Shown: positions 37,981-46,529, counted from the first letter of the stretch. The stretch: 48,730 nucleotides of DNA from CAG-841 sp963614875 (GCA_963614875.1 CAVEFC010000006.1:1-48730); one strand, 5' to 3'. A program made the numbers and translations. Notes: generated by a model not told the origin, from the sequence alone.

Positions 37981-39447
37981 ATGGAAGACAAACCCAATGA
38001 AAAAATAAAGGTTCAGCCGCTGACGCCGGCTCCCTTGCTTATAGTGCTTGCAAGCTTTGATCCGAGCGGCGAAGGGGTAAATCATTACGATCCCGAGCAT
38101 CCGGAGCTTCTCACGGACAAGACGAGTAAATATTACGGAGAGCAGTGGGCGATATCGAAGCCCGCGGACTGCTACGACAGATTTTTCGGCGAGGGATGCC
38201 GCTCAATGATGGATTTCTACAAGGAAATGACGGGAAACAAGTTCTGGTTTTATCCCGCAAAAATAGATCATCCCGACGCAGGAATGCCTGCCGAGGGCGT
38301 GGTTTCGGTATCCGTGCCGCTTCCGCATCCGGCGGCGCTGCGCAATCTCGAAGGCTACGACAACGGAAGCGCGGCGGCAAAAGCCATCCACGACATCGTC
38401 TGCGCCTGCGACAGATATATAGATTTCGGAAAATACGATCACGACGGCGACGGGATAATTACCCCGAACGATCTTGCAGTGATAATTCTCAACGCCGGCT
38501 ACGATCATTCGAGCTGTGAAAAGGACAGCGACTGCGGCTTTGTCGATTACGAAAACGGTCCGACGCCGACGCATCGCTTTCAGGTTCACGGCACAAGTCA
38601 GCCGACGGACGCCGAGCTTTCCGGCGGCGTAAAGATCGTCCGCGTGTCGAACATAGGCGAGTACAGAAGCGTAAAGGTCGGGCTTACCACAATTGGAACG
38701 CCGGCGCACGAGCTGGCGCACAATCTCGGCGCGCAGGATATGTACAGCCGCTATACATGGGGAGATGACGTCGAACCGAGATGGCCGACTCCGCGCACGT
38801 TTTCTCTTATGTGCAACGGAAATCACATAAAGGACGGCAGTATGCCGACGTATATCGATCCGTATCAGCGCATTTATTTCGGCTGGTCGGACGTTGTAAC
38901 GGCGGAGGAGGACGGAATTTATACGCTTAAAAGCGTTATGGCGGGCGACCGCGTGCTGAAAGTCCCGACGCCGAACCCAGACGAATATTTCCTTTTTGAA
39001 ATAAGGCTGAAAAAAGGCTTTGAGGAGTTCATCACAAACGACGAAAGCGCGGGAGGCGTCGTCGCCTATCACATAGACGAGAGCGTAAACCGCGAATGGT
39101 TTCTCCGCGCGCAGTGCGTTTCGTCAAACCGTCCGGACGGAAAGCGTCACGACCTCGGAAACGCGATAAAGCTCCGTCGCGGAATGGAAGAAATTAAAGA
39201 CGAAAGCGGAAAGCTTCTGCGCTTCGGTCCGCTTTATTCCGCCGAAAAGACGTCGGGCGATCCGTTCTTCTACAAAAGCGACGATCCCGAAACCTCGCTT
39301 TTCGATTCCGCCCTTTACTGCGGCGCGGCAAGCGGCTCGTATTCGCTCAATTCATTCCCCGAAGGCGTTCCGGAGGACTGGCGTCTTACAGCCGAGGTGC
39401 TTGATCCCGCAGGCGACGAAATGAGAGTGAAAATAACAAGAAAATAA
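37981..39447 (+). CDS. M6-family metalloprotease without a signal peptide
   Basis: A 488-residue protein with the zinc motif HELAHNLGAQD near residue 242 (HExxHxxGxxD, metzincin type), as in immune inhibitor A. Upstream, DHDGDGIITPNDLAV near residue 156 is a calcium-type Asp loop seen in M6 enzymes. The C-terminal half (DEYFLFEIRLKKGFEEF, VVAYHIDESV) also matches M6. The odd point is the N-terminus, MEDKPNEKIKVQPLTPAPLL: polar, with no signal peptide, although the family is normally secreted. The ATG has AAAGGAG eight bases upstream and there is no longer frame, so the protein should stay inside or leave by another route. It has its own promoter and terminator. Confidence 0.85.
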   Translation: MEDKPNEKIKVQPLTPAPLLIVLASFDPSGEGVNHYDPEHPELLTDKTSKYYGEQWAISKPADCYDRFFGEGCRSMMDFYKEMTGNKFWFYPAKIDHPDAGMPAEGVVSVSVPLPHPAALRNLEGYDNGSAAAKAIHDIVCACDRYIDFGKYDHDGDGIITPNDLAVIILNAGYDHSSCEKDSDCGFVDYENGPTPTHRFQVHGTSQPTDAELSGGVKIVRVSNIGEYRSVKVGLTTIGTPAHELAHNLGAQDMYSRYTWGDDVEPRWPTPRTFSLMCNGNHIKDGSMPTYIDPYQRIYFGWSDVVTAEEDGIYTLKSVMAGDRVLKVPTPNPDEYFLFEIRLKKGFEEFITNDESAGGVVAYHIDESVNREWFLRAQCVSSNRPDGKRHDLGNAIKLRRGMEEIKDESGKLLRFGPLYSAEKTSGDPFFYKSDDPETSLFDSALYCGAASGSYSLNSFPEGVPEDWRLTAEVLDPAGDEMRVKITRK

Positions 39448-39448
39448 G

Positions 39449-39478
39449 AAAAAATCCGCCCCCACGGGCGGATTTTTT
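39449..39478. terminator. Bidirectional rho-independent terminator
   Basis: AAAAAATCCGCCC, a CCAC loop and GGGCGGATTTTTT. It serves the M6 gene and the convergent isocitrate dehydrogenase gene. Confidence 0.92.
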
Positions 39479-39482
39479 TGTT

Positions 39483-40658
39483 TTATATTTTTTTCAGCGT
39501 TTCCATAACGTATGCGCCGAACTGCTCGCACGTCGCGCCGGTATCTCTTCCCGTGATGACGAGCTTCTTTTCTTCAAAGCAGCAGATGTCGAGCGCTTTT
39601 TCGAGCCTGTCGGCTCTGTCCTGCAGGCCTATGTGCGAAAGGAGCATAACGCACGCGCGGAGCATCGAGCAGGGATCGGCATATTTGCCTCTGCCCTCGG
39701 CTATCATACGGGGAGCGGAGCCGTGAATGGCTTCGAACATTGCGTATTTCTTACCGATATTGGCGCATCCCGCCGTGCCGACGCCGCCCTGAAATTCAGC
39801 CGCTTCGTCGGAGATGATGTCGCCGTAAAGATTGGGCAGGAGAAGAACCTGAAAATCGCGGCGGCGCTTTTTGTCAACGAGCTTTGCCGTCATAATGTCG
39901 GCGTACCATTCGTCCGTCGTTATTTCGGGATAAAGCTCCGCAACCCTGTGGCAATCCTCAAGGAAGTTGCCGTCGGTTGTTTTTATGACGTTTGCCTTTG
40001 TCACAAGCGATACGCGCGTAAATCCGTTTTTGCGGGCGTAATCGTAGGCAAGACGGGCGATTCTGTCTGAGCCCTGCTTTGTTGTTATCGTAAAGTCAAC
40101 GGCAAGATCGTCCGTTACGTTGTAGCCGAGCGAGCCTACTGCATAGCCGCCTTCGGTGTTTTCGCGGAAAATAGTCCAGTTGATGCCCTCTTCGGGAACT
40201 TTTACGGGGCGGATGTTTGCGAAAAGGTCGAGGGCTTTTCTCATTGCAACGTTTGCCGATTCGATATTCGGCATTCCGCTGCCCTTCTGAGGAGTTGTCG
40301 TCGGACCTTTGAGAATTATATCGCACTTTTTAAGCTCCGCCATAACGTCGTCCGGAATACCCTTTCCGGCTTTGATACGGTTTTCGAGCGTCAGTCCTTC
40401 GATGTTTATGAATTTCACCTTTCCGCTTGCTTCAAGGTCGGAAAGAATGAATTTAAGCACCTTGCTTGCCTCCGCCGAGATTATCGGACCTATGCCGTCG
40501 CCGCCGCAGATGCCGATTTTTATCGTGTCGAGCTTTGAATAGTCGGTAAAATCGCCCTGAGCCTTCATATCCTCTATTCTTGCAAGCTGACCTTCGAGTA
40601 TTTTTTTGAATTTTTCTGCCGCCGCGTCAAGCGCGGCCGCATATGCTTTGTTTTCCAT
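39483..40658 (-). CDS. icd: Isocitrate dehydrogenase (isocitrate/isopropylmalate dehydrogenase family)
   Basis: A 391-residue beta-decarboxylating dehydrogenase. IGICGGDGIGPIISAEASKVL is the N-terminal signature. NIRPVKVPEEGINWTIFRENTEGGYAVGSLG holds the substrate-phosphate loop. The metal-binding aspartates are in NLYGDIISDEAAEFQGG, and the cofactor loop starts at FEAIHGSAPRMI. Co-occurrence with aconitase and a citrate-synthase-like gene favours isocitrate over isopropylmalate as substrate, giving 2-oxoglutarate for glutamate synthesis. NAD versus NADP use is not settled by eye. It is the last gene of the four-gene minus-strand operon; AAAGGA lies upstream of the ATG. Confidence 0.88.
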   Translation of the reverse strand: MENKAYAAALDAAAEKFKKILEGQLARIEDMKAQGDFTDYSKLDTIKIGICGGDGIGPIISAEASKVLKFILSDLEASGKVKFINIEGLTLENRIKAGKGIPDDVMAELKKCDIILKGPTTTPQKGSGMPNIESANVAMRKALDLFANIRPVKVPEEGINWTIFRENTEGGYAVGSLGYNVTDDLAVDFTITTKQGSDRIARLAYDYARKNGFTRVSLVTKANVIKTTDGNFLEDCHRVAELYPEITTDEWYADIMTAKLVDKKRRRDFQVLLLPNLYGDIISDEAAEFQGGVGTAGCANIGKKYAMFEAIHGSAPRMIAEGRGKYADPCSMLRACVMLLSHIGLQDRADRLEKALDICCFEEKKLVITGRDTGATCEQFGAYVMETLKKI

Positions 40659-40684
40659 ATCGATTTATATCCTTTCCCGATAAA

Positions 40685-42616
40685 TTATCCGTTCTGTTTT
40701 GTGTAGTTGAGAAGTCCGCCGGCTGAAAGTATCTTTCTCTGACGGGGAGAAAGCGAAAGCCTGAGCGGAATTTCGGCGCCGTTTGTTTTGTCCCTGAGGG
40801 TTACGGTATCGGATGACGATATCGCTCTTGCGAAGTTATCTATTGCAAGCTCGTCGCCTTCGGAGAGTTTTTCGTAATCCTCCGGATTTTCAAAGGTGAG
40901 CGGCACTATGCCGAAATTTATAAGGTTTGCGACGTGAATTCTTGCAAAGCTTTTTACTATAACGGCTTTTATTCCGAGATAGAGCGGTACGAGCGCCGCG
41001 TGCTCGCGCGACGAGCCCTGACCGTAGTTTGCTCCGCCGACTATAATTCCGCCGCCCTCGCGCTTTGCGCGCTCGGGGAAATCCTTATCGCACACGGTAA
41101 AGCAGAATTCCGAAAGCTTCGGCACGTTCGAGCGGTACGGAAGTATTTTTGTTCCGGCGGGCATTATGTGGTCGGTGGTGATATTGTCGCCGACGCGGAG
41201 CAGCAGCTTTGCAAAAAGCTTTTCATCCGGCGCTTTGCCGACGGGAATCGGCTTTATGTTCGGACCTCTTTCAACGGTTATCGAAGAGGCTTCTTCCTTT
41301 GTCGCGGGCATTTCAATAAGATTGTCGTTTATGAGAAAATGCTCCGGTATTTTTACTTCGGGAGCCTTGCCGAGCGAGCGGGGATCGGTCAGCTTTCCGG
41401 CGATTGCCGAGGCTGCCGCCGTTTCGGGCGAAACAAGGTAAACCTTTGCGTCCGCAGTTCCGCTGCGCGCTTCAAAATTGCGGTTGAACGTGCGGAGCGA
41501 CACTCCCGCAGATCTCGGCGAAAAGCCCATACCTATGCACGGGCCGCAGGCACATTCGAGAATTCTCGCTCCCGCCGCTATGAGATCCGCAAGCGCGCCG
41601 CACTGCGCGAGCATTGTATACACCTGCTTTGAGCCGGGAGAAATCGAAAGGCTTACGTCCGGATGGACGGTTTTGCCTTTGAGCATTGCCGCGACGGTGA
41701 GCATATCGAGCATGGACGAGTTTGTGCATGAGCCTATGCACACCTGACTTATCGGCATACCTTCAAGCTCTGAAACGGGCTTTACGTTGCCGGGACTGTG
41801 AGGACAAGCCGCAAGCGGCACGAGCGAGGAAAGATCTATCGTGTATTCGGCGTCGTACTGCGCGTCGTCGTCGGGGAAGAGCGGAACGAAATCCTTTTCT
41901 CTGTCCTGTGCCGAAAGGAATTTGCGCGTCACCTCGTCCGACGGGAAAAGCGAGCTTGTTGCGCCGAGCTCGGCGCCCATATTCGTTATGGTCGCTCTCT
42001 GCGGCACGGAAAGGGTTTTCGCACCCTCGCCGCCGTATTCGATTATCGCGCCGACGCCGCCCTTTACGTCAAGTCTGCGGAGAACCTCCAGAATAACGTC
42101 CTTTGCGCCGACGAAATCGGGAAGCCTTCCTGTAAGAATTATGTGAATTATCTTCGGCATCGGAATGTAATACGTTCCGCCGCCCATAGCCACCGCAACG
42201 TCAAGACCGCCCGCTCCCATTCCGAGCATACCTATGCCGCCTGCCGTTGGGGTGTGACTGTCCGAGCCTATCAGGGTTTTGCCCGGAGCGCCGAAGCGTT
42301 CGAGATGCACCTGATGACATATTCCGTTTCCGGGGCGGGAAAAGCGTATTCCGTGCTTTTTTGTCACCGTCTGAATGTATCTGTGGTCGTCGGCGTTTTC
42401 AAAGCCCGCCTGAAGCGTGTTGTGATCGACGTAAGCTACGGAAAGCTCGGTTTTTACTCTTTCCGTTCCCATCGCTTCAAACTGCAGATAAGCCATTGTG
42501 CCGGTTGCGTCCTGCGTGAGAGTCTGATCTATTTTAAGCCCTATTTCCTCGCCGACCTTCATCTCGCCCGAAACGAGATGATTTTTTATTATTTTCTGTG
42601 CTATTGTATATCCCAT
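40685..42616 (-). CDS. acn: Aconitate hydratase
   Basis: A 643-residue iron-sulfur enzyme that isomerises citrate to isocitrate. Cluster ligands are seen in CIGSCTNSSML and ECACGPCIGMG. Substrate-binding blocks LIGSDSHTPTAGGIGMLGMGAGG and ANYGQGSSREHAALVPLYLG are intact. It is the shorter monomeric form common in clostridia. GGAGG lies before the ATG inside the end of the GntR gene. It lies between gntR and icd, so flux runs from citrate to 2-oxoglutarate. Confidence 0.95.
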   Translation of the reverse strand: MGYTIAQKIIKNHLVSGEMKVGEEIGLKIDQTLTQDATGTMAYLQFEAMGTERVKTELSVAYVDHNTLQAGFENADDHRYIQTVTKKHGIRFSRPGNGICHQVHLERFGAPGKTLIGSDSHTPTAGGIGMLGMGAGGLDVAVAMGGGTYYIPMPKIIHIILTGRLPDFVGAKDVILEVLRRLDVKGGVGAIIEYGGEGAKTLSVPQRATITNMGAELGATSSLFPSDEVTRKFLSAQDREKDFVPLFPDDDAQYDAEYTIDLSSLVPLAACPHSPGNVKPVSELEGMPISQVCIGSCTNSSMLDMLTVAAMLKGKTVHPDVSLSISPGSKQVYTMLAQCGALADLIAAGARILECACGPCIGMGFSPRSAGVSLRTFNRNFEARSGTADAKVYLVSPETAAASAIAGKLTDPRSLGKAPEVKIPEHFLINDNLIEMPATKEEASSITVERGPNIKPIPVGKAPDEKLFAKLLLRVGDNITTDHIMPAGTKILPYRSNVPKLSEFCFTVCDKDFPERAKREGGGIIVGGANYGQGSSREHAALVPLYLGIKAVIVKSFARIHVANLINFGIVPLTFENPEDYEKLSEGDELAIDNFARAISSSDTVTLRDKTNGAEIPLRLSLSPRQRKILSAGGLLNYTKQNG

Positions 42617-42618
42617 TT

Positions 42619-43290
42619 TCAGTTTTCCTCCGTATCGACCGATTTTGTTGCTATGAGAAGATTTGCAAGCGCTCTTTCAACGTGAAGCGAGGTCAGCCTG
42701 TCGGCTTCCTCCGAATCCGAGCGCAGAATCGCCTCCGTTATTTCCCTGTGCTCCTCGACGGATTTTTCAAGTCTGCCCGGAACGGTAAGCGATAATTTTC
42801 TGTAAGCCTTTATGTTTCTGTGAAGCTCCGAAAGTATTTTGCAGAGAATTCTGCTTCCGCTTGCTCTGTATATCGCGCCGTGAAACGAGGTGTCAAGCTC
42901 TTTGAGCTTTTCGGCGTCGTTTTTCTGTATATAAAAGCTGGCAAGCTCTACCGATTCCGCAAGCGAATGTTTTTCTTCATCCGTCATTTTTTTTGCAGCC
43001 ATAGCCGCAGCCAAGCCTTCAAGGCGGATTCTTATCTTGTAGATGTCGATAAGATCCTGCTCCGTGACGCCTATCACGACGGCGCATCTGTTCGGGGTTA
43101 TCGCGATGAGCCCTTCCTCTGCAAGACGGTGGATCGCGCTCCTGACGGGAGTGCGGCTCACGCCGAGTCTTTCGGAAAGGGAAAGCTCGGTAAGCGCTTC
43201 GCCGCTTTTCAGCTCGCCCGAAAGTATAGCCTCCTCAAGCTCGCCGTAAACGCGTTCTTCAAGGGAGGAGGTGTCCCTGCTTATTATCAT
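42619..43290 (-). CDS. GntR-family regulator, FadR-type (FCD) C-terminal domain
   Basis: A 223-residue transcription factor. The N-terminal winged helix reads VYGELEEAILSGELKSGEALTE and LGVSRTPVRSAIHRLAEEGLI, the GntR signature. The C-terminal helical FCD domain (about 85-215) carries metal/ligand histidines typical of the FadR subfamily, such as DTSFHGAIYRASG and EEHREITEAIL. It is embedded in the operon it probably controls, since a GTATAC-centred palindrome (TTGTATACAA) sits just downstream of the operon promoter. The inducer is likely a carboxylate of the pathway such as citrate, by family analogy only. Confidence 0.92.
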   Translation of the reverse strand: MIISRDTSSLEERVYGELEEAILSGELKSGEALTELSLSERLGVSRTPVRSAIHRLAEEGLIAITPNRCAVVIGVTEQDLIDIYKIRIRLEGLAAAMAAKKMTDEEKHSLAESVELASFYIQKNDAEKLKELDTSFHGAIYRASGSRILCKILSELHRNIKAYRKLSLTVPGRLEKSVEEHREITEAILRSDSEEADRLTSLHVERALANLLIATKSVDTEEN

Positions 43291-43307
43291 TTTCCGGATT
43301 CCCCCCT

Positions 43308-44678
43308 TTAATTGAAACGGCCGTGAGCGAGCCTGTCTATAATGCAGAGCAGCTCCTCCTCGCTCATAACGGTTGTTCTTCCGTCAAGATACTGCCTGTC
43401 GATTTCTTCTTTCAGAGCGGCGACGAGCGCGTCGTGCTTTGTGACCATATCGTCGGGCGCAAGCGCAAAATGAGTGTTTATCCAATAAGCGATGCCGGCA
43501 AGTCCGGAGGTATTCGAGATTGCGACCTCGGCAGGACGGTTGAGTATTTTTTCCGTATCGAAAATGTTGTAAATTTCGGCGTCCTTCATAAGACCGTCGG
43601 CGTGGATTCCCGCCTTTGTCACGTTGAAATTGTCGCCGGCAAACGGCGTCATCGGCGGAATATCGTAGTGAAGCTCGTTTTTGTAGTAGTTTACTATTTC
43701 GGTTATGACGGTGGGATCCATACCGTCAAAGCTTCCGCGCAGGGAAGCATATTCTATAACCATCGCTTCGAGCGGAATGTTTCCGGTTCTTTCGCCTATG
43801 CCGAGAAGCGAGCAGTTGACAGCCGACGCACCGTAAAGCCAGGCGGACGTCGCATTGACAACGGCTTTGTAAAAATCGTTATGACCGTGCCATTCGAGCA
43901 TTTCTGAGGTAACGTCCGAATAGTGATGCAGACCGTAAACTATTCCGGGCACGCTTCGCGGCAGAGCCACGCCGGGATACGGCACTCCGTAGCCCATTGT
44001 ATCGCACATTCTTATTTTTATCGGTATTCCCGCCTGACGCGAAAGCTCGGTAAGCTCGTTTACGAACGGCACGACAAAGCCGTAAAAATCCGCTCTTGTG
44101 ATATCTTCAAGATGACAGCGCGGGCGGATGCCTGCGTCAAAGGCTTCCTTTACCACGCCGAGATAATGGTCGAGCGCCTGAGAGCGCGTCATTCCGAGCT
44201 TTTTGAAGATGTGATAATCCGAGCAGCTGACGAGTATTCCCGTTTCTTTTATACCTATATTGTGAACAAGCTCAAAATCCTCTTTTTTTGCGCGTATCCA
44301 CGTTGTTATCTCCGGAAATTTCAAGCCGAGAGCCATACATTTTTCAACGGCTTCTCTGTCCTTTTTTGTATATACGAAAAATTCGCTCTGACGGATTATT
44401 CCGTTTTCTCCGCCGAGCTTTGAAAGCATTTTGTAAAGCGCGACGATCTGCTCCGGAGTATACGGTGCGCGCGACTGCTGACCGTCGCGGAAGGTTGTGT
44501 CGGTTATCCATATATTTTCGGGCATATTCAACGGAACGCGACGGTGGTTGAAGGCTATCTTCGGGATTTCGTCATAGGGATAAATATCCCTGTAAAGATT
44601 GGGATCTTCAACGTCCTGAAGCGAATATTTGTACTGTGACTGTTCAAGCAGATTGCTTTGCGGATTTTTTGCTATCAT
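43308..44678 (-). CDS. Citrate (Re)-synthase-like acyltransferase of the DRE-TIM (homocitrate/isopropylmalate synthase) family
   Basis: About 456 residues. The barrel starts WITDTTFRDGQQSRAPYTPE, the DRE-TIM signature, with the metal-binding histidines in LEWHGHNDFYKAV and a GIGERTGNIPLE block. An unusual N-terminal stretch (PYDEIPKIAFNHRRVPLNMPEN) precedes it. No ACT/LeuA dimer regulatory domain follows. With aconitase and isocitrate dehydrogenase in the same operon, and no Si-type citrate synthase in the window, the best reading is the oxygen-sensitive Re-citrate synthase known from Clostridium kluyveri. Homocitrate or other synthase activity remains possible. The ATG at 44678 has AGGAGG upstream (44694-44689); an extended frame to 44723 overlaps the operator. 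Confidence 0.72.
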   Translation of the reverse strand: MIAKNPQSNLLEQSQYKYSLQDVEDPNLYRDIYPYDEIPKIAFNHRRVPLNMPENIWITDTTFRDGQQSRAPYTPEQIVALYKMLSKLGGENGIIRQSEFFVYTKKDREAVEKCMALGLKFPEITTWIRAKKEDFELVHNIGIKETGILVSCSDYHIFKKLGMTRSQALDHYLGVVKEAFDAGIRPRCHLEDITRADFYGFVVPFVNELTELSRQAGIPIKIRMCDTMGYGVPYPGVALPRSVPGIVYGLHHYSDVTSEMLEWHGHNDFYKAVVNATSAWLYGASAVNCSLLGIGERTGNIPLEAMVIEYASLRGSFDGMDPTVITEIVNYYKNELHYDIPPMTPFAGDNFNVTKAGIHADGLMKDAEIYNIFDTEKILNRPAEVAISNTSGLAGIAYWINTHFALAPDDMVTKHDALVAALKEEIDRQYLDGRTTVMSEEELLCIIDRLAHGRFN

Positions 44679-44713
44679 ATGAAAACGTCCTCCTTGGGAA
44701 CAAATTTGTATTC

Positions 44714-44723
44714 TTGTATACAA
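44714..44723. promoter_or_regulatory. Palindromic operator, probable GntR (FCD) binding site
   Basis: TTGTATACAA is a perfect 10-bp palindrome placed about 11 bases after the -10 box of the citrate operon. GTATAC-centred sites are typical for FadR-subfamily GntR proteins, and such a regulator is encoded in this operon. A related half-site (TTTGTATTC) lies beside it at 44705-44713. Confidence 0.55.
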
Positions 44724-44733
44724 TTATAGAGGC

Positions 44734-44762
44734 ATTATACATTAAAACAATGCGTTTGTCAA
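44734..44762 (-). promoter_or_regulatory. Full-consensus promoter of the citrate operon
   Basis: On the minus strand TTGACA (44762-44757), 17 bases, TATAAT (44739-44734). The strength of the match implies control by repression at the operator at 44714. Confidence 0.85.
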
Positions 44763-44768
44763 GAAAAA

Positions 44769-44802
44769 ATACAAAAGCCCGCAGAATTTTTTCTGCGGGC
44801 TT
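44769..44802 (-). terminator. Rho-independent terminator of rnpB
   Basis: AAGCCCGCAGAA and TTCTGCGGGCTT form a 12-bp stem. Read on the minus strand it ends in TTGTATTTTTT, immediately downstream of the RNase P RNA. Confidence 0.85.
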
Positions 44803-44815
44803 GGGTTTTGAAAAA

Positions 44816-45202
44816 ATCGGTACGACCGGTCCTGTAAGCCGGGTTCTGTCGGGAGCGATCATCTATCTTTGCTTTGCATTACTGCAAAGCTCGTCTGACA
44901 AAAGCAGACTGCCGCCTCGCGCCGGATACCTTTCGGCATCGGGCAGAGCATACCTCATCGGCACGGGGCGTTGCTTCGGATAGGGTTTACATGGCACCCC
45001 TTGTTACCAAGAGGTCGGTGAGCTCTTACCTCGCCTTTCCATCCTTGCCGCGACAAACGCGGCGGTTTATTTCTGTTGCACTTTCCCGGAAGTCACCTTC
45101 GGCGGACGTTATCCGTTATCCTTGCTCTGTGAAGCCCGGACTTTCCTCACGGTAATACCTTTCGGCACCATACCGCGCGATCGCTCGGACCGGTCGCAGC
45201 TC
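44816..45202 (-). ncRNA. rnpB: RNase P RNA
   Basis: On the minus strand the 5' part carries GAGGAAAGTCCGGGCTTC and CAGAGCAAGGATAACG (conserved region I, P4 strand), and the 3' part carries ACAGAACCCGGCTTACAGG (conserved region V). P1 pairs CGACCGGTCC (45196-45187) with GGACCGGTCG (44832-44823). The length of about 385 nt fits bacterial RNase P RNA, the ribozyme that cuts tRNA 5' leaders. Exact ends are uncertain by several bases. Confidence 0.93.
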
Positions 45203-45207
45203 CGATT

Positions 45208-46062
45208 TTACTTGACGTTTATATATTTTATACCATCGGGTACGTTTCCGTCAAGTTCTTTTTTGTAATTGTAAGGCGATATTTTCTTTGACGCTTTATA
45301 AATCGTAAGCGAGGTTCCCATCTGACCGCTTTCGGTAAGCGCTTCGTTTTCGTAGTACATTTCAAGCGAAAGCTGTTCTATTGCGCTGTCCGACGTTTTG
45401 CCTGCGCTCTCGCCCTTGTAAATATAAAGCGGATTATCAACGCTTTGCGTCGGATATAATAAATAAGGAGAAACCGCTTCGCCTTCGAGAAGTTCCGGTA
45501 TCTTAAACGATACCTTTACATACTGATATACATTTTTTGAATATTCAAGGCAGGCATAGCTTGAATAAATATTTCCGTCCTCGTCACGAAGAACAAACAC
45601 AAACGGACGCTCGCTGATTTTATCCAGTGCCGACTGCTTTTCTTCCTCCGATTCATATTCGCGCGCCGAAATTTTTTCTTTCAGACTTTTTACCGTGCTG
45701 TTGTTGTATCGGATTGTGAACTGCAGCTCCTCCGTTTCCGCGATTATTTTTACGTCAAACACCGCGAATTCTCCGCCGCGGGTTATATATTCGTCAAGCT
45801 CCTGCGAAAAAACCGTTACGCCGCCGTTTTCCTGCGCCGATTTCAGCTCCGGCGTGCAGATAAGCGATGTTAAGCTTTTACCGGGCTTGCTTGTTGACAT
45901 TCTGAACGCGATTATTGCAAACAACGCAATGATTAAAAGATAAAAAAACCATTTCAGCACGTTTTTGAGCGTGCGGAAACTGAAAACCTTGCCCCAGAAG
46001 GATTTGTTTCTGTATATTTCTTCTTCGGCATAATTGCCGTAATCGTTCCAATTTTCAGCCAT
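45208..46062 (-). CDS. Single-pass membrane protein of unknown function
   Basis: A 284-residue protein. A polar N-terminus (about 1-36, with NWNDYGNYAEEEIYRNK) is followed by one membrane helix (about 37-54, WFFYLLIIALFAIIAF). A long extracytoplasmic part follows, rich in beta-type stretches: FAVFDVKIIAETEELQFTIRY, FVFVLRDEDGNIYSSYACLE, and YQYVKVSFKIPEL. There is no recognised enzyme motif and I do not know the family. GAGGAGGT lies about eight bases before the ATG. It has its own promoter at 46105-46133; its end contains the likely rnpB promoter. Confidence 0.7.
   Translation of the reverse strand: MAENWNDYGNYAEEEIYRNKSFWGKVFSFRTLKNVLKWFFYLLIIALFAIIAFRMSTSKPGKSLTSLICTPELKSAQENGGVTVFSQELDEYITRGGEFAVFDVKIIAETEELQFTIRYNNSTVKSLKEKISAREYESEEEKQSALDKISERPFVFVLRDEDGNIYSSYACLEYSKNVYQYVKVSFKIPELLEGEAVSPYLLYPTQSVDNPLYIYKGESAGKTSDSAIEQLSLEMYYENEALTESGQMGTSLTIYKASKKISPYNYKKELDGNVPDGIKYINVK
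45227..45254 (-). promoter_or_regulatory. Likely rnpB promoter inside the upstream gene
   Basis: On the minus strand TTGACG (45254-45249), 16 bases, TATAAA (45232-45227). It lies in the last codons of the membrane protein gene that ends at 45208. Confidence 0.45.
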
Positions 46063-46104
46063 AAAAAAACGACCTCCTCTTACAGCGTCGCTCCGATTTT
46101 CTAT

Positions 46105-46133
46105 ATTATACTACGGTTTTCACCTTCTTACAA
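46105..46133 (-). promoter_or_regulatory. Promoter of the membrane protein gene
   Basis: On the minus strand TTGTAA (46133-46128), a 17-base spacer, and TATAAT (46110-46105), about 45 bases before the start codon. Confidence 0.65.
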
Positions 46134-46165
46134 TACATTTTTACCGAAAAATTTGTAAACAAAAA

Positions 46166-46203
46166 AAGCACCCGTAAGAACATCCGCCGTGTTCTACCGT
46201 GCT
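46166..46203 (-). terminator. Rho-independent terminator of the XRE gene
   Basis: On the minus strand AGCAC and TAGAACA pair with TGTTCTTA and GTGCT, followed by seven T. The first base of the stem overlaps the XRE stop codon. Confidence 0.75.
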
Positions 46204-46486
46204 ACATACATTCAAATCTGAATCTTTCTTCCTGCGGTGGCTCCGGTTCAGGTTCTTCCTCCGGTATCAGCCTGCGGAACTCTTTCGTCAGCCCGAGAAG
46301 ATAATCAGCCGACACATTGTAAAATTTGCATATCGAACGGAGATCCGCAATGCTCGGTTCGCTTTTTCCGGTTTCGATATAAGACAGCTTTCTCTGCGTC
46401 ATACCGAGCTTTCCGGCGATTTCTGTCTGATTCGATCTGCGTAAAAGATCTTCGCGCAGACCGCGTACAATTTCGTAAAATTCCAA
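46202..46486 (-). CDS. XRE-family helix-turn-helix regulator
   Basis: A 94-residue DNA-binding protein. The helix-turn-helix is QTEIAGKLGMTQRKLSYIETGKSEPSI near residues 20-46, followed by DLRSICKFYNVSADYLLGL, the usual XRE second half. The C-terminal tail is a proline/glutamate run (PEEEPEPEPPQEE) with no known function. GGGGAG lies about six bases before the ATG. It is divergent from the prepilin-like gene, and three TAGACA-N5-TGTCTA-type boxes lie between the two. It is therefore the natural candidate for a repressor of that promoter. Confidence 0.88.
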   Translation of the reverse strand: MEFYEIVRGLREDLLRRSNQTEIAGKLGMTQRKLSYIETGKSEPSIADLRSICKFYNVSADYLLGLTKEFRRLIPEEEPEPEPPQEERFRFECM

Positions 46487-46529
46487 ATGACTACTCCCCT
46501 TTTCATAAATTTACGAAAATATTTTGGCA

